Notes under the pieces: model-generated
The model's input: only the letters and a program-made list of their open reading frames with translations
What the model was told of the DNA's origin: nothing
Databases searched by the model: none
Made by a program: the position numbers and the translations under genes
In this document: positions 17,295 to 26,101 of the stretch, one piece after another
Numbering within the stretch: position 1 is the stretch's first letter
Layout of the letters: the number at the start of each line of letters is the position of its first letter
DNA from: Methanomassiliicoccales archaeon
GTDB lineage: Archaea > Thermoplasmatota > Thermoplasmata > Methanomassiliicoccales > UBA472
Length of the DNA: 49,109 bases
Reading direction: 5' to 3'
NCBI GenBank assembly: GCA_036504055.1
Contig: DASXVU010000022.1
Span: forward strand, 1-49,109

Positions 17295-18035
17295 TCACTT
17301 CTCCCTCCATCTGGACTTGGAAATCCCGATCCAAAGGAACACTAGCGATAGGCTGATAAGTACAGCCCAATCGATGATCAGTTCCTCGTTGGTCGATACC
17401 AAGGACCCGCTCAGGTTCTGTACTATCTGTGCCGCGTATGTGGTCGGGGAAAGGTAGGCCAGGTACCGATACGGCATCGGGATGTAGGTTATCGGATAGT
17501 ACACCGGGGCCAAGGTCGAGAACAAGGTGGTGAGGAGACGGGTGAAGGCGAAGCTCTGCACTATATCAGAGGAGAGAGTGGCCAGAGCGAATCCGAGCGA
17601 CACCGAGGTGACGAAGACCAGCGCCAACACCACGACTATCCCCCCCAGTTGCACCAGCGTCACCGGCACGAAGAAAAAGAACAAGGTGGAGAGGATGGCT
17701 ATGGCCGGCATGGAATAGATGAGCTCGGAGATCGCTATCCCGACCACGTAGACGGATGCGCTGGTCGGCGAACTGACCACCATGTCCTGGAGCTTGAAAT
17801 CGTTCTTGAGGTGGGACAGGTCCGCCTGCAGCGATGTCCCGCTGGAGAACATGGTCATGATCAGGCCGCCTATGATCGCCGGTCCCAGCAGGCTGCCTTG
17901 GCTGACGAACCAGATGAGGGTGAGGAACGAGAGCGGGGCCAGGACGGTGTTCAGCAGCACCACCGGGTAGTTCTTCATCTCGTAGATCGCGTTCACCAGT
18001 ATGGACGCGAGCAGCTGCCCCCTGATGCGTCTCAT
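17295..18035 (-). CDS. ABC-2 type transporter permease
   Basis: 246 residues with six hydrophobic segments and the fold of ABC-2 permeases: an N-terminal span (residues 25-45), GLIMTMFSSG, a central VGIAISELIYSMPAI and a late PVYYPITYIPMPYRYLAYLSPTTYAAQ stretch that is typical of this family's conserved C-terminal loop. It forms an export channel for drugs, lipids or polysaccharide; the substrate is not evident. Its ATG overlaps the ATPase stop by four bases (ATGA), so the two are a coupled operon. Confidence 0.9.
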   Translation of the reverse strand: MRRIRGQLLASILVNAIYEMKNYPVVLLNTVLAPLSFLTLIWFVSQGSLLGPAIIGGLIMTMFSSGTSLQADLSHLKNDFKLQDMVVSSPTSASVYVVGIAISELIYSMPAIAILSTLFFFFVPVTLVQLGGIVVVLALVFVTSVSLGFALATLSSDIVQSFAFTRLLTTLFSTLAPVYYPITYIPMPYRYLAYLSPTTYAAQIVQNLSGSLVSTNEELIIDWAVLISLSLVFLWIGISKSRWREK

Positions 18036-18955
18036 TTGCCGCCGTCCTCATCGTTCATCGTTCCCCCGCCAACGACATCGGAGAATATGTCGTCCAGGTC
18101 TATCGGGTTGAGGGAGAACTGGGTCTTCTTCTCGATCAGTATCCTTGATAGCCTCAGGGCCTCGTCCTGGGTGGTCATGATCTGTACCTGACCGTCCTTC
18201 CTGGCCAGGACCTCGCCCTCGACCTCCGGCAGGTCGACCCCATGGGGCACCTTGACGCTGTACTGGTGCCTGATCCTCTTCCTCAGATCGTTCATGCTTC
18301 CCAGCGCCAGCAGCCTTCCGTTGTCCAGGATGCCGATCCGGTCCGCGACCCTTTCCGCCTCCTCCAGGTAATGGGTCGTCAAGAACATGAACCGGTCCTT
18401 GCTCAGGTCGGTCATGAGGTTCCATATCTCCTGACGGGAGATGGGGTCCAGGCCGGTGGTCGGTTCGTCCAGGAAGATATAATCGGATTCAGCGGCGATG
18501 ACCATGGCCACCAGGACCTTCCGCTTCATCCCGCCCGAGAGGGTCCGGTTGAGCCGGTTGGCAACCTCTGCCAGACCGACCCTGGCCAGCGCCTCGCTCC
18601 CTTTGCTCCGGGATTCCTTGTAGGTCATCCCCCGCCATAGAAGATACGAGGAGACGCTCTGCAGGGGGGTCATCCATTGGACCGCCCTCCCCTCCTGTGG
18701 GACGATGGACATCCTTTCCCGGAGGATCTTGGCGTCCGCCATCACGTCCAGTCCTTCTATGGTGGCCTTGCCTGATGATGGTTCCAGCAGGGTGGAGAGT
18801 ATCCGGGTCAGTGTGGTCTTGCCCGCCCCGTTCCTCCCGATCAGGGCGAAGATGCCGTTGGCTGGTATGGAAAAATCAACCGAGGTGAGGGCCTTCTTGC
18901 CCGTGCTGAAAACCTTGCCGATGTCGCTGCAGACTATCTCGCCATCACGCACCAT
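18032..18955 (-). CDS. ABC transporter ATP-binding protein
   Basis: 307 residues with Walker A (GRNGAGKTTL), signature LSGGMKRKV, Walker B (YIFLDEPTTGLDP) and the H-loop (LTTHYLEEAERVADRI). The C-terminal extension resembles the regulatory domain of DrrA-type exporters. It powers the permease encoded next to it. The ATG at 18955 (MVRDGEIVCSDIGKVF) is chosen because the domain begins there; a longer frame starts in the probable promoter. A TATA-like stretch lies on the minus strand near 19010-19020. Confidence 0.92.
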   Translation of the reverse strand: MVRDGEIVCSDIGKVFSTGKKALTSVDFSIPANGIFALIGRNGAGKTTLTRILSTLLEPSSGKATIEGLDVMADAKILRERMSIVPQEGRAVQWMTPLQSVSSYLLWRGMTYKESRSKGSEALARVGLAEVANRLNRTLSGGMKRKVLVAMVIAAESDYIFLDEPTTGLDPISRQEIWNLMTDLSKDRFMFLTTHYLEEAERVADRIGILDNGRLLALGSMNDLRKRIRHQYSVKVPHGVDLPEVEGEVLARKDGQVQIMTTQDEALRLSRILIEKKTQFSLNPIDLDDIFSDVVGGGTMNDEDGGK

Positions 18956-19131
18956 GGAGGATCGATAGGTTCTTCCAAACCCCTCAACGTTCTGGATATC
19001 ACACAAGGGATACTATTTCAAAATGTTTGTTCTCGGCAGGTCCGACCAAGTCCTTGACCTAAGAGTTAGACGTTGAGCTTCGCCGGGGCGGCATGCAATA
19101 GGTTATAGGACAACGGAACCTTTCCTTATCA

Positions 19132-19305
19132 ATGGCGCCCAAACCGAAAAAGGCTGCGAACTCCGAAGACGAAGAAGGAGAAGAGCAGGTGTCCTGCGAG
19201 AAATGCGGAAGCACAGAGTACGTGGCAGTTCTAAAACAGAACGGAAGCGGCAAGCACTATTCGGTCAAGTGCAAGAAGTGCGGGACCGAGTTCTCAGAGA
19301 AGTAG
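19132..19305 (+). CDS. Small zinc-ribbon protein
   Basis: A 57-residue protein: a charged linker (KKAANSEDEEGEEQ) then CEKC, about twenty residues, and CKKC, the layout of a zinc ribbon that could bind nucleic acid or a partner protein. The stop is at 19303-19305. It is followed 19 bases later by thpR and probably shares its transcript. Short as it is, codon use and the paired CxxC motifs make it convincing. It lies divergently from the ABC exporter. Confidence 0.75.
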   Translation: MAPKPKKAANSEDEEGEEQVSCEKCGSTEYVAVLKQNGSGKHYSVKCKKCGTEFSEK

Positions 19306-19324
19306 TTCGGAAAGGTGAAGAACA

Positions 19325-19888
19325 ATGGGCCTTTTCAGAGGTTTCATCTCCGTCGACATCTCGGAGATAGGAGAACTGGTCAAGCTCGATCGCGAGCTGC
19401 AGAAGGTGGGAGGCGGCATGAGGCCGGTCTCGATGGACATCATCCATGTGACCCTCAAGTTCCTGGGGGAGACGGACGAGGCGGCCATCCCCAAGATCAT
19501 CGAGGCCATGGACAAGGCGGTGAAGGGAGTGCCTCCCTTCGAGATCGCCTTGAAAGGAATGGGATCTTTCCCTTCCCCGAACAATATCCGGGTGGTATGG
19601 GTGGGAATGCAGGGGGCGGAAGCCCTGGTCGGCATCGCCAAAGTATTGGACGATGAGCTCGCAAGACTGGGTTTCGAAAAGGAGGAGAGGCCGTTCTCGC
19701 CGCATCTGACCGTCGGCAGGATGAAGGACCCGACCGGAACGGAACAGGTCAAGGGCATCATCGAACGGTTCAAGGACCACGACTTCGGCACCAGATCTGT
19801 GAGATCCATCAGGCTGAAGAAGAGCGTGCTCGGTTCAAAGGGCCCGACCTACACGACCGTTGCCGAGGTCGTTCTTCAGGGATTGTAG
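19325..19888 (+). CDS. thpR: RNA 2',3'-cyclic phosphodiesterase (LigT/ThpR)
   Basis: 187 residues, the 2H phosphoesterase fold. Both catalytic motifs are present: HVTL (His41, Thr43) and HLTV (His127, Thr129), each followed by the expected arginine or hydrophobic residues. The enzyme opens 2',3'-cyclic phosphates at RNA ends; archaeal homologues have been linked to tRNA splicing chemistry. The ATG is preceded by GGAAAGGTGAAGAAC. The last 13 bases overlap the convergent biotin-carboxylase gene. Confidence 0.93.
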   Translation: MGLFRGFISVDISEIGELVKLDRELQKVGGGMRPVSMDIIHVTLKFLGETDEAAIPKIIEAMDKAVKGVPPFEIALKGMGSFPSPNNIRVVWVGMQGAEALVGIAKVLDDELARLGFEKEERPFSPHLTVGRMKDPTGTEQVKGIIERFKDHDFGTRSVRSIRLKKSVLGSKGPTYTTVAEVVLQGL

Positions 19889-21264
19889 TTCTCGAACATC
19901 GAGAACTCGGTCTGTTTCAGCATGTCCGCCGGGGGATGGTCCTTCACGAACTCGATGTTGTAGTTCCCCTCGATGAACTCCGGGTTCCGGAGGACCAGCC
20001 GGTGGTACGGGATGGTGGTCTTTATGCCGGTGACCGTGTAACGGTCCAGGGCGTCCCGGGCCTTGTTGAGGACCTCGGTCCGGTCCTTGCCATAGACGAT
20101 CAGTTTGGCCAGAAGGTTGTCGAACTCGGTGGGGACCACATACCCTTCGTAGGCATGAGAGTCGATGCGGATGTTCTCGCCGGCCGGTTCCACGTATTTC
20201 TCGATGCGACCCGGCGTCGGCATGAAGTTGTTGAACGGGTTCTCGGCATTGATGCGGAACTCCATCGCACATCCCTTCGGATGGACAGAGCTCAGTTCTT
20301 TGGTGACGTCCTTGTCGGTGGCGATGGAGAGCTGCATCTCCACCAGGTCCAGCCCGGTGCACGCCTCGGTGATCGGATGCTCCACCTGGATACGGCAATT
20401 GGCCTCCATGAAGTACAGGTGTCCGTCTCCCATCAGGAACTCGAAGGTCCCCAATGATGTGTAGCCGGCCTTCTTCACCGCCTCCTTGACCAGGGTGCTG
20501 ATGCGTTCCCGCATCTCCTCGTTGACGGCGCAGGACGGCGTCTCCTCCAGGATCTTCTGGTGACGGCGCTGGACCGAGCATTCCCTCTCTCCCAGGCAGT
20601 AGGCGTTGCCCCTTGAGTCCCCGACCACCTGGAATTCGATGTGGCGCCCCCGAAGGAACGCCTTCTCCATGTAAATGGTGGGGTTGTTGAACGCCTTGGT
20701 GGCCTCGTTCCTTGCCGAGGTGAAGGCGTCTTCCATCTCCAAGTCGTTGTTGACGACCCTCATACCCCGTCCGCCGCCCCCGCCGGAAGCCTTCAGCATG
20801 ACCGGGTAGCCGATGCGGTTGGCCTGCTTCTTGGCGTCCTCGGCGTCCTTTAGCGGCTCGAGCACGCCTGGCATGACCGGCACGCCGACCTTGGTCATGA
20901 ACGCTCGCGAACCGAGCTTGGTGCTCAGCAGCTTCATGGCTCGCGGGTTTGGACCGATGAACGAAAGGCCTTCCTCCTCGCAGCGCTCGGAGAACTCGGC
21001 CTTCTCTGACAAGAACCCGTATCCGGGGTGGATCGCCTCCACCTTCATCCGGTTGGCGACATCGAAGATGGCGTCCATGTCAAGGTAGCCTATAATGCCG
21101 GGCTTTGACTGAAGCTCTACCGCCCGGTCCGCCAATCCGACATGCTTGCAGTGCTTGTCCGATGGGGTGTAAACAGCGACCGTGGGAACACCAAGTCTCT
21201 TGCAGGTCTTGATGATCCTTATCGCGATCTCGCCTCTGTTCGCCACTAGGACACGGTTGAACAT
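19876..21264 (-). CDS. Biotin carboxylase subunit (pyruvate or acetyl-CoA carboxylase type)
   Basis: A 462-residue biotin carboxylase. It starts FNRVLVANRGEIAIRII, has the ATP-grasp glycine loop KASGGGGGRGMRVV, the HIEFQV and RECSVQRRHQKILEE segments, and EANCRIQVEHPITE. It carboxylates biotin using ATP and bicarbonate. In methanogens the stand-alone subunit is often PycA of the two-subunit pyruvate carboxylase (oxaloacetate for biosynthesis), but the biotin carrier/transferase partner is not in the window, so PycA versus AccC is not settled. The gene has its own promoter in 21265-21360 and overlaps thpR at its 3' end. Confidence 0.92.
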   Translation of the reverse strand: MFNRVLVANRGEIAIRIIKTCKRLGVPTVAVYTPSDKHCKHVGLADRAVELQSKPGIIGYLDMDAIFDVANRMKVEAIHPGYGFLSEKAEFSERCEEEGLSFIGPNPRAMKLLSTKLGSRAFMTKVGVPVMPGVLEPLKDAEDAKKQANRIGYPVMLKASGGGGGRGMRVVNNDLEMEDAFTSARNEATKAFNNPTIYMEKAFLRGRHIEFQVVGDSRGNAYCLGERECSVQRRHQKILEETPSCAVNEEMRERISTLVKEAVKKAGYTSLGTFEFLMGDGHLYFMEANCRIQVEHPITEACTGLDLVEMQLSIATDKDVTKELSSVHPKGCAMEFRINAENPFNNFMPTPGRIEKYVEPAGENIRIDSHAYEGYVVPTEFDNLLAKLIVYGKDRTEVLNKARDALDRYTVTGIKTTIPYHRLVLRNPEFIEGNYNIEFVKDHPPADMLKQTEFSMFENYNP

Positions 21265-21720
21265 TCTGACGCACCTTAGACACGTCGTGGCATGCGACGC
21301 TCTCCCTCGGTATAATCATTGTTTAGATAAAGCTTACCCGTTTGGATGCCACCATTTCCTTGCCGATATTCGTAGCGGGACTTCGGGTTGCGTGCATTCT
21401 TGATCTTGAACGCGTCACTTTCGCCGCATCCAGATGCCAATTGCGAAATGCGGAGGCGACTGGACGGATTTCGAGCTTCGAGTTCTCCCCCAAACCTATC
21501 GAAAAAGTATCATGCAACCCTGTGGTGTCCACACTATTTTGGCTGAACATGGGAGGGATGAATTCAATATTGGTCGCGTCTTCCCGTCGACAGTTCATAT
21601 CAATATTGTGGTCTGAGAATTGACAATTCGAAGTATCGTATTATTTTCACATTACCATTATATTTTTTGTGCCATACTATTTATATCGACAGTCGCCGTA
21701 GTATTGTTCCGGGATGCACT
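21265..21720. other. Intergenic region between biotin carboxylase and ftsZ
   Basis: About 450 bases, A/T-rich, with divergent promoters. Open frames here on both strands have no recognisable motif and are treated as noncoding. A clear TATA box, CTATTTATATCG (21677-21688), lies about 33 bases before the ftsZ ATG, giving a short leader. Confidence 0.55.
21677..21688 (+). promoter_or_regulatory. TATA box of ftsZ
   Basis: CTATTTATATCG, at the distance expected for an archaeal promoter with a leader of roughly ten bases before the ftsZ start at 21721. Confidence 0.6.
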
Positions 21721-22974
21721 ATGCCAAGTTCATTAGTTAGAGAAGCACTAGCGAATGCTGGAATCAAACAACCCGTCAATGGCGTTGTGGATAACCAGCA
21801 AGCGGCACCAGCACAGCCGGTCTACCAACAAGCATCGTCTTCAGCGCCGACAGTGAGCGCAACGGACGAGGAATTGATCCGTATCGCCGCCCAGCTGGAT
21901 GTCTGTATCAAGATCATCGGTTGCGGCGGTGGGGGCTGCAACACCATCAACCGCTGCGTCGATGCCGGCATAAGCGGAGCACAGCTCTGCGCCATCAACA
22001 CGGATGCCAAACATCTCCTTACGATCAGGGCTCCGAAGAAGATCCTAATCGGAAAGTCCCGGACCAAAGGTCTGGGCGCAGGGGCGAGGCCAGAGGTCGG
22101 GGAGGAGTCCGCCCGCGAGAACGACGTCGAGATCAGGAGCTTCTTGACCGGTGCCAACATAGTTTTCGTTACTGCGGGCATGGGAGGCGGAACCGGAACA
22201 GGATCGGCACATTATGTCGCCGGTATCGCCAGGGAGCAGATCAAGGCTTTGACCCTGGGTGTCGTAACCATTCCGTTCAAGGCCGAGGGGACCATCAGGA
22301 TGGAGAACGCAATGGCGGGTCTGGACAAGCTAAGACAGGCCTGCGATACGACGATCGTCGTTTCCAATGACAAGCTTCTGGAAATGGTCCCTAAGCTTCC
22401 GGTTGAAGCGGCATTCAAAGTGGCGGACGAGGTCTTGATGCAGACCATCAAAGGCCTGACCGAGATCATAACCAAGCCCGGACTGGTCAACCTGGACTAC
22501 GCCGATATCCAGACCGTCATGAACGAGGGCGGGGTGGCATTCGTCGGTATCGGAGAGGCGAACAAAGATTGCGAAGACAGGGTGAAGGAAGCGGTCCACG
22601 AGGCACTTTCCTCTCCGATGCTGGGAGAGATTGACCTCAAGGGGGCGAAAGGCGTCCTGATCCGGGTCGTCGGAGGGTCGGACATGACCGTTGGAGAGGC
22701 CCAGATGGCCGCGGAGATCGTCAACAAGGCGGTCAGTGACAGGGCCAGGATCATATGGGGATGTTCCATCGACCCGGAGCTCGAGGGAACCATCAAGATA
22801 TTGTTGATCGTCACCGGTGCCAAGAGCAAGTACATGCTGGACGCACGAGGAGTTCACGGCATGAACACCCAAGGGGTACAGAGGGAGGTCCAACAGCACG
22901 ATCCGAATGCGATGCCCCAGCAGTACCAGCAACCGAGGCAGAGCAATGATGACGGTATCGACTTCGTGCACTGA
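21721..22974 (+). CDS. ftsZ: Cell-division protein FtsZ
   Basis: 417 residues. An unstructured N-terminal tail of ~55 residues rich in Q, A, P and S (QQAAPAQPVYQQ) precedes the GTPase: GCGGGGCNTINRC, the tubulin signature GGGTGTGSAH, and the T7 loop NLDYADIQTVM. It polymerises with GTP to form the division ring. The C-terminal tail ends QQYQQPRQSNDDGIDFVH and may bind partners. The ATG at 21721 is preferred to the longer frame because a TATA box lies directly upstream. Confidence 0.96.
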   Translation: MPSSLVREALANAGIKQPVNGVVDNQQAAPAQPVYQQASSSAPTVSATDEELIRIAAQLDVCIKIIGCGGGGCNTINRCVDAGISGAQLCAINTDAKHLLTIRAPKKILIGKSRTKGLGAGARPEVGEESARENDVEIRSFLTGANIVFVTAGMGGGTGTGSAHYVAGIAREQIKALTLGVVTIPFKAEGTIRMENAMAGLDKLRQACDTTIVVSNDKLLEMVPKLPVEAAFKVADEVLMQTIKGLTEIITKPGLVNLDYADIQTVMNEGGVAFVGIGEANKDCEDRVKEAVHEALSSPMLGEIDLKGAKGVLIRVVGGSDMTVGEAQMAAEIVNKAVSDRARIIWGCSIDPELEGTIKILLIVTGAKSKYMLDARGVHGMNTQGVQREVQQHDPNAMPQQYQQPRQSNDDGIDFVH

Positions 22975-23091
22975 ACTTGAGCAAAAGAGACCGGCGCTTC
23001 CTTGGCATTGACCGGTAAAGCGCACCAATTTCCCCCTTTTTGCTGGCCGGAAACATGATTTGGAGTCGTCCGACCACCCGTGAATTTCCGT

Positions 23092-23640
23092 CTATGGCGA
23101 TGCGGATCTCATGAAACGGTCGATGATCGTCCTGGGGTCCATACCAACCAATGGGCATTCCATCACTTCCGGGGTGACCTTTGCCACGATAAGTCTGGTT
23201 TTCCGATCCTGGAGCGCTTTGAGAAGGGCCTGTTCATCGGAAACGATCGAAACCTCCTCAAAGCCAGCCCCCAGGGCGATGGAGGCCAGGTCCGCTCTCC
23301 TGGAGGACAATGTGGCCTGGCCCCCGGTGGACCCATATGACCCGTTGTCAATGATGACCAACAGGTAGTTCTCCGGCGACCTGTCCGCTATTGTGGCCAG
23401 CGAACCGAGGTTCATGAGAACCGAACCGTCACCGTCGATCGCTATGATCCTCTCGTCTTGGCATGCCATGGCCAATCCCAATCCGATGGAAGATGCCAGT
23501 CCCATCGAACCGAGCATATAGAAGTGTCTGGGCGAGTCCCTGATCGAGAAAAGTTCCCGTGATGGGTCGCCGATATTGCAGACGATAAGGCTTCCGGATT
23601 CCCGTTCAGCGATGACCCATAGTGCATCCACTCTCTTCAA
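23092..23640 (-). CDS. comE: Sulfopyruvate decarboxylase, beta subunit (thiamine-diphosphate domain)
   Basis: 182 residues with the ThDP-binding motif: GDGSVLMNLGSLATI, then about twenty residues, then IIDNGSYGSTGG, and a GSMGLASSIGLGLAMA stretch before it. With the alpha subunit it decarboxylates sulfopyruvate to sulfoacetaldehyde in coenzyme M synthesis. A TTG at 23640 is the start: it overlaps the comD stop (TTGA) and has GGAGGTG eight bases before it. The last residues match the YIIDPRTI-like end of the family. It ends 117 bases from ftsZ, with which it is convergent. Confidence 0.9.
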   Translation of the reverse strand: MKRVDALWVIAERESGSLIVCNIGDPSRELFSIRDSPRHFYMLGSMGLASSIGLGLAMACQDERIIAIDGDGSVLMNLGSLATIADRSPENYLLVIIDNGSYGSTGGQATLSSRRADLASIALGAGFEEVSIVSDEQALLKALQDRKTRLIVAKVTPEVMECPLVGMDPRTIIDRFMRSASP

Positions 23641-24161
23641 GATCGGCACCTCCAGTATTCCAGGTCGAAGAGCAATGCGACCGGCTTCCTCTCTCTGGAG
23701 GCGGTGGCCGCCGCCTTCGCTACGCGGTCCTCCGAATCGACCGGATCGGGCGACCAATGCTCTATACCGATCGCATCAAGCAACGGGACCGTGGCCTTTC
23801 CCATCGGTACCTGGCCGTCCACTTTTTCCCCCATCGTCCCCCGGTGGGAGATGATCATCAGCAATGGTATTCCGTAGAGCATGTTCAAAGAGGTCAGGGC
23901 ATTGACCGAATTGCCCAAACCGGAGTTCTGCATCAGGATGGCTGGCCGTTTGCCCCCCATATAAGCGCCGGCGCATACGCCCACTCCCTCCTCCTCTCTG
24001 GTGACCGGGACATGGACCACGTCCGGGTCGTCAGAGATCAACTTGAGAAGGGGACCGAGCTTGACGCAAGGTACGCTGGTGACGAAGTCGATCCCCCCGC
24101 GCTTGAGCCCGCGAAATATCCGCTCACTGTTAACGTCATCGCGGTCGGTACGAACGTTCAT
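23637..24161 (-). CDS. comD: Sulfopyruvate decarboxylase, alpha subunit
   Basis: 174 residues equal to the pyrimidine-binding half of ThDP enzymes. IDFVTSVPC near the start, TREEEGVGVCAGAYMGG (with the conserved glutamate) and LMQNSGLGNSVNALTSL are characteristic of ComD. It pairs with ComE for the fourth enzyme step towards coenzyme M. The ATG at 24161 overlaps the upstream stop as ATGA; the longer frame is not used. In some methanogens comD and comE are fused; here they are separate. Confidence 0.92.
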   Translation of the reverse strand: MNVRTDRDDVNSERIFRGLKRGGIDFVTSVPCVKLGPLLKLISDDPDVVHVPVTREEEGVGVCAGAYMGGKRPAILMQNSGLGNSVNALTSLNMLYGIPLLMIISHRGTMGEKVDGQVPMGKATVPLLDAIGIEHWSPDPVDSEDRVAKAAATASRERKPVALLFDLEYWRCRS

Positions 24162-24784
24162 CCCCAGACCTTCAGGTCCACGCTCTCTATCCTGACCTTG
24201 TCCCCTTCCGATTTGACCACCACCCCGGAATGCACCTTCTGCATCATGCAACGGTGGGGAATGAACCTAACGGTCTCGCCGATCTCCAGGATCTTGTCGT
24301 TCATGACCACTCCCTCGAACGCGGCGACCATGCAGATGCCGACGTCGACGGGCGGCCGTTCATCGATCCCGATCCGGGATTGAGGGCCGATCACCTGGAC
24401 GGTCAATATCGAGTGGTCAAGGGCGATGACCTGGGCGAAGTGCACTATCGGACATCCCAGGCAGCGGTAGGACACCTTGTCCCCGATCCCCACCTTCGCC
24501 TCCCGGTCGAATGGGAAGATGTGCTCCCGGCACGAGGGTTCGCCGGGCAGTGGCGCCAATATCACGTCGGACGAGCCCCCGCCTACCAAGGCGGAGACGC
24601 TCTCCCTTTCTCTCCTTTCCAGCGACTCCCTGAGCTTCTCCAGGTTCTCGGCGTACCGTTCCTGGGAAAGCATCGAGCAGTCCTCGAGCTTCGATCCCTT
24701 CCCCAGCGCCGCAGCGAAGCGGCGGCAGTTAGGCAGTCCACATTGTCCACAGTTGAATCCCGGCAACAGTTCCACTATTCCCAT
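24158..24784 (-). CDS. 4Fe-4S-motif protein linked to coenzyme M genes
   Basis: 208 residues. The N-terminus, GFNCGQCGLPNC...CSML, places Cys12, 15, 20 and 36 in the 4Fe-4S motif known from the Rnf B subunit and the CO dehydrogenase/acetyl-CoA synthase corrinoid subunits. A coiled middle (EKLRESLERRERES) and a ~100-residue C-terminal domain with VSYRCLGCPIVHF and IPHRCMMQK follow; I cannot name that domain. The ATG at 24784 follows GGGAGAGTGAGAAC, in the tail of the upstream GTPase gene. It sits directly before comD with ATGA coupling, so a role in coenzyme M synthesis, for example electron or sulfur delivery to sulfoacetaldehyde, is inferred. Confidence 0.75.
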   Translation of the reverse strand: MGIVELLPGFNCGQCGLPNCRRFAAALGKGSKLEDCSMLSQERYAENLEKLRESLERRERESVSALVGGGSSDVILAPLPGEPSCREHIFPFDREAKVGIGDKVSYRCLGCPIVHFAQVIALDHSILTVQVIGPQSRIGIDERPPVDVGICMVAAFEGVVMNDKILEIGETVRFIPHRCMMQKVHSGVVVKSEGDKVRIESVDLKVWG

Positions 24785-24788
24785 GTTC

Positions 24789-25487
24789 TCACTCTCCCGA
24801 ATAAAAGACCGACCCATCGATGTGTCTGAGCACACCACGGTGGTGCTCCTTCCCAGTTCTCATCTCCCCGGCGCATAGGGTGCATATTCCAAGCGGGGGC
24901 GTGTGCCTGAGCCTCATGTCATCGTCGACCTCGACGGCCTCCAATACCAGCTCGGCAAAATCCGCCGAGCCTTTCCCAGTGAGTCCATTGGCCTCCACCA
25001 GCATGCAGGCCGGGTTCACTTCCAGGACCCTTTCCCTGAACACCTCCCTCTCTGCCTGGGAGACCATGTCCCCCTTGGTGATCACGACCAGGTCGGCTGT
25101 CACCAGCATTGGCCCGATCTTGAGCGGGGTGTTCGGTCCCACCGTCGCGTCGATCACGCAAACCGCCAGGCACTTGTTTGGATAGGGGGCGCAGCGAAGG
25201 CAGAGCCCGGCCGTTTCCACCAGCAGGACATCCGAGTTCTCCGATCTCGCCCATTCCACCATGCCGTCCGTGTTGAAGGCGGCGAAGTGGTCCGGGCACA
25301 TGTCCCGCGATAGTCCGACCTTGATCGGTATTCCATAGGCCTGGAGCCTCTTCTCATCATCGGTCCAGAGACAATCGATCTTGACCAACGCCGGTCTGAG
25401 GGCCTTTCGTTTCAAAACTTCGATCAGCCCTATCAATACCGATGTCTTTCCCGATCCCGGGGTCCCGGCCACGACCACCAGCCTCAT
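24789..25487 (-). CDS. P-loop GTPase of the CobW/HypB type, Cys-rich
   Basis: 232 residues. Walker A is [10 protein letters not shown] (residues 8-17); TKGD near residue 140 is the base-recognition motif. A cysteine-rich loop, [12 protein letters not shown], lies in the position of the switch after ETAG, and a second Cxx[10 protein letters not shown], is near the C-terminus. HypB/CobW proteins use GTP to insert metals; the cysteines here could bind a metal or an Fe-S cluster. It shares a four-base overlap with the gene before it and precedes the 4Fe-4S protein and comDE, so it probably matures or drives a coenzyme M-linked enzyme. That is inference. Confidence 0.75.
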   Translation of the reverse strand: MRLVVVAGTPGSGKTSVLIGLIEVLKRKALRPALVKIDCLWTDDEKRLQAYGIPIKVGLSRDMCPDHFAAFNTDGMVEWARSENSDVLLVETAGLCLRCAPYPNKCLAVCVIDATVGPNTPLKIGPMLVTADLVVITKGDMVSQAEREVFRERVLEVNPACMLVEANGLTGKGSADFAELVLEAVEVDDDMRLRHTPPLGICTLCAGEMRTGKEHHRGVLRHIDGSVFYSGE

Positions 25488-25885
25488 GATGAGTTCACCA
25501 CCCCGCCGTTGCGGATGATCTCACGAAGACCGAGGATATGCTCGTCCATCTCGGTAAGCCGATGGCATGCCTGCTCCTCTTGGGAGCTACGCTCCAGTAC
25601 AGCACGCATCCCACCGCCGGCCATGATGATACGGCGTTTCGCCACCATCGCCAGCCCGAAGCCGGTGTTGCCTGACGTGCTCTCCACCAAGGACGATCCT
25701 TCTTTCAGTTCACCCGACGACTCGGCCTTTGTCACCATGGACAGGGCTATCCTATCCTTCGAGCTGCCGCCCGGGTTCATGAACTCGAGCTTGACCAATA
25801 CGGTGGCATCGAGCCCTCTCGCTAGCCGGTTTAATTTCACCAAAGGCGTCCGGCCGATGGTCTCAAGTATGCTGTTGCTCCACAT
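25484..25885 (-). pseudogene. Chimeric remnant of a cysteine-synthase-type enzyme (first gene of the com operon)
   Basis: 133 residues. Residues 1-82 match the N-terminus of a fold-type II PLP enzyme (cysteine synthase family): [14 protein letters not shown], the PLP lysine in GGSSKDRIA and the phosphate loop [14 protein letters not shown]. At that point the enzyme stops, and ~50 unrelated residues follow ([16 protein letters not shown], then [17 protein letters not shown]). No frame restores the missing ~220 residues before the next gene, which overlaps the stop as ATGA. So the rest was deleted and the stub fused to another reading frame. The tail may be the surviving part of a small conserved gene. 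Catalysis is not expected. It may still be translated to couple the operon. Confidence 0.65.
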
Positions 25886-26101
25886 GTTCAAAACTCTCCA
25901 CAACACACGCCCATAAGCGGAATCCTGCATGAGGTGTGAAGAACGAATTCCCTACGTGCGTCTGGACGCGCCATGAGAAGGTGAATCTCGAAGGAGGATT
26001 GCCGATCCTAGAATCGTTGACCGAGTTGGCCAGAATTCCTTTGACAACAAAGACAATCCCTTCGATACATCCATTGAGGGAACGGTAGTGCAATATATAA
26101 C

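Noticed and set aside
18956-19131. tRNA or small RNA gene between the ABC exporter and the zinc ribbon
   Set aside because: No cloverleaf could be drawn; the stretch looks like divergent promoters.
21323-21623. Opposing frames of about 90 codons upstream of ftsZ
   Set aside because: Neither has a recognisable motif or ribosome site, and the region holds the promoters of ftsZ and the biotin carboxylase.
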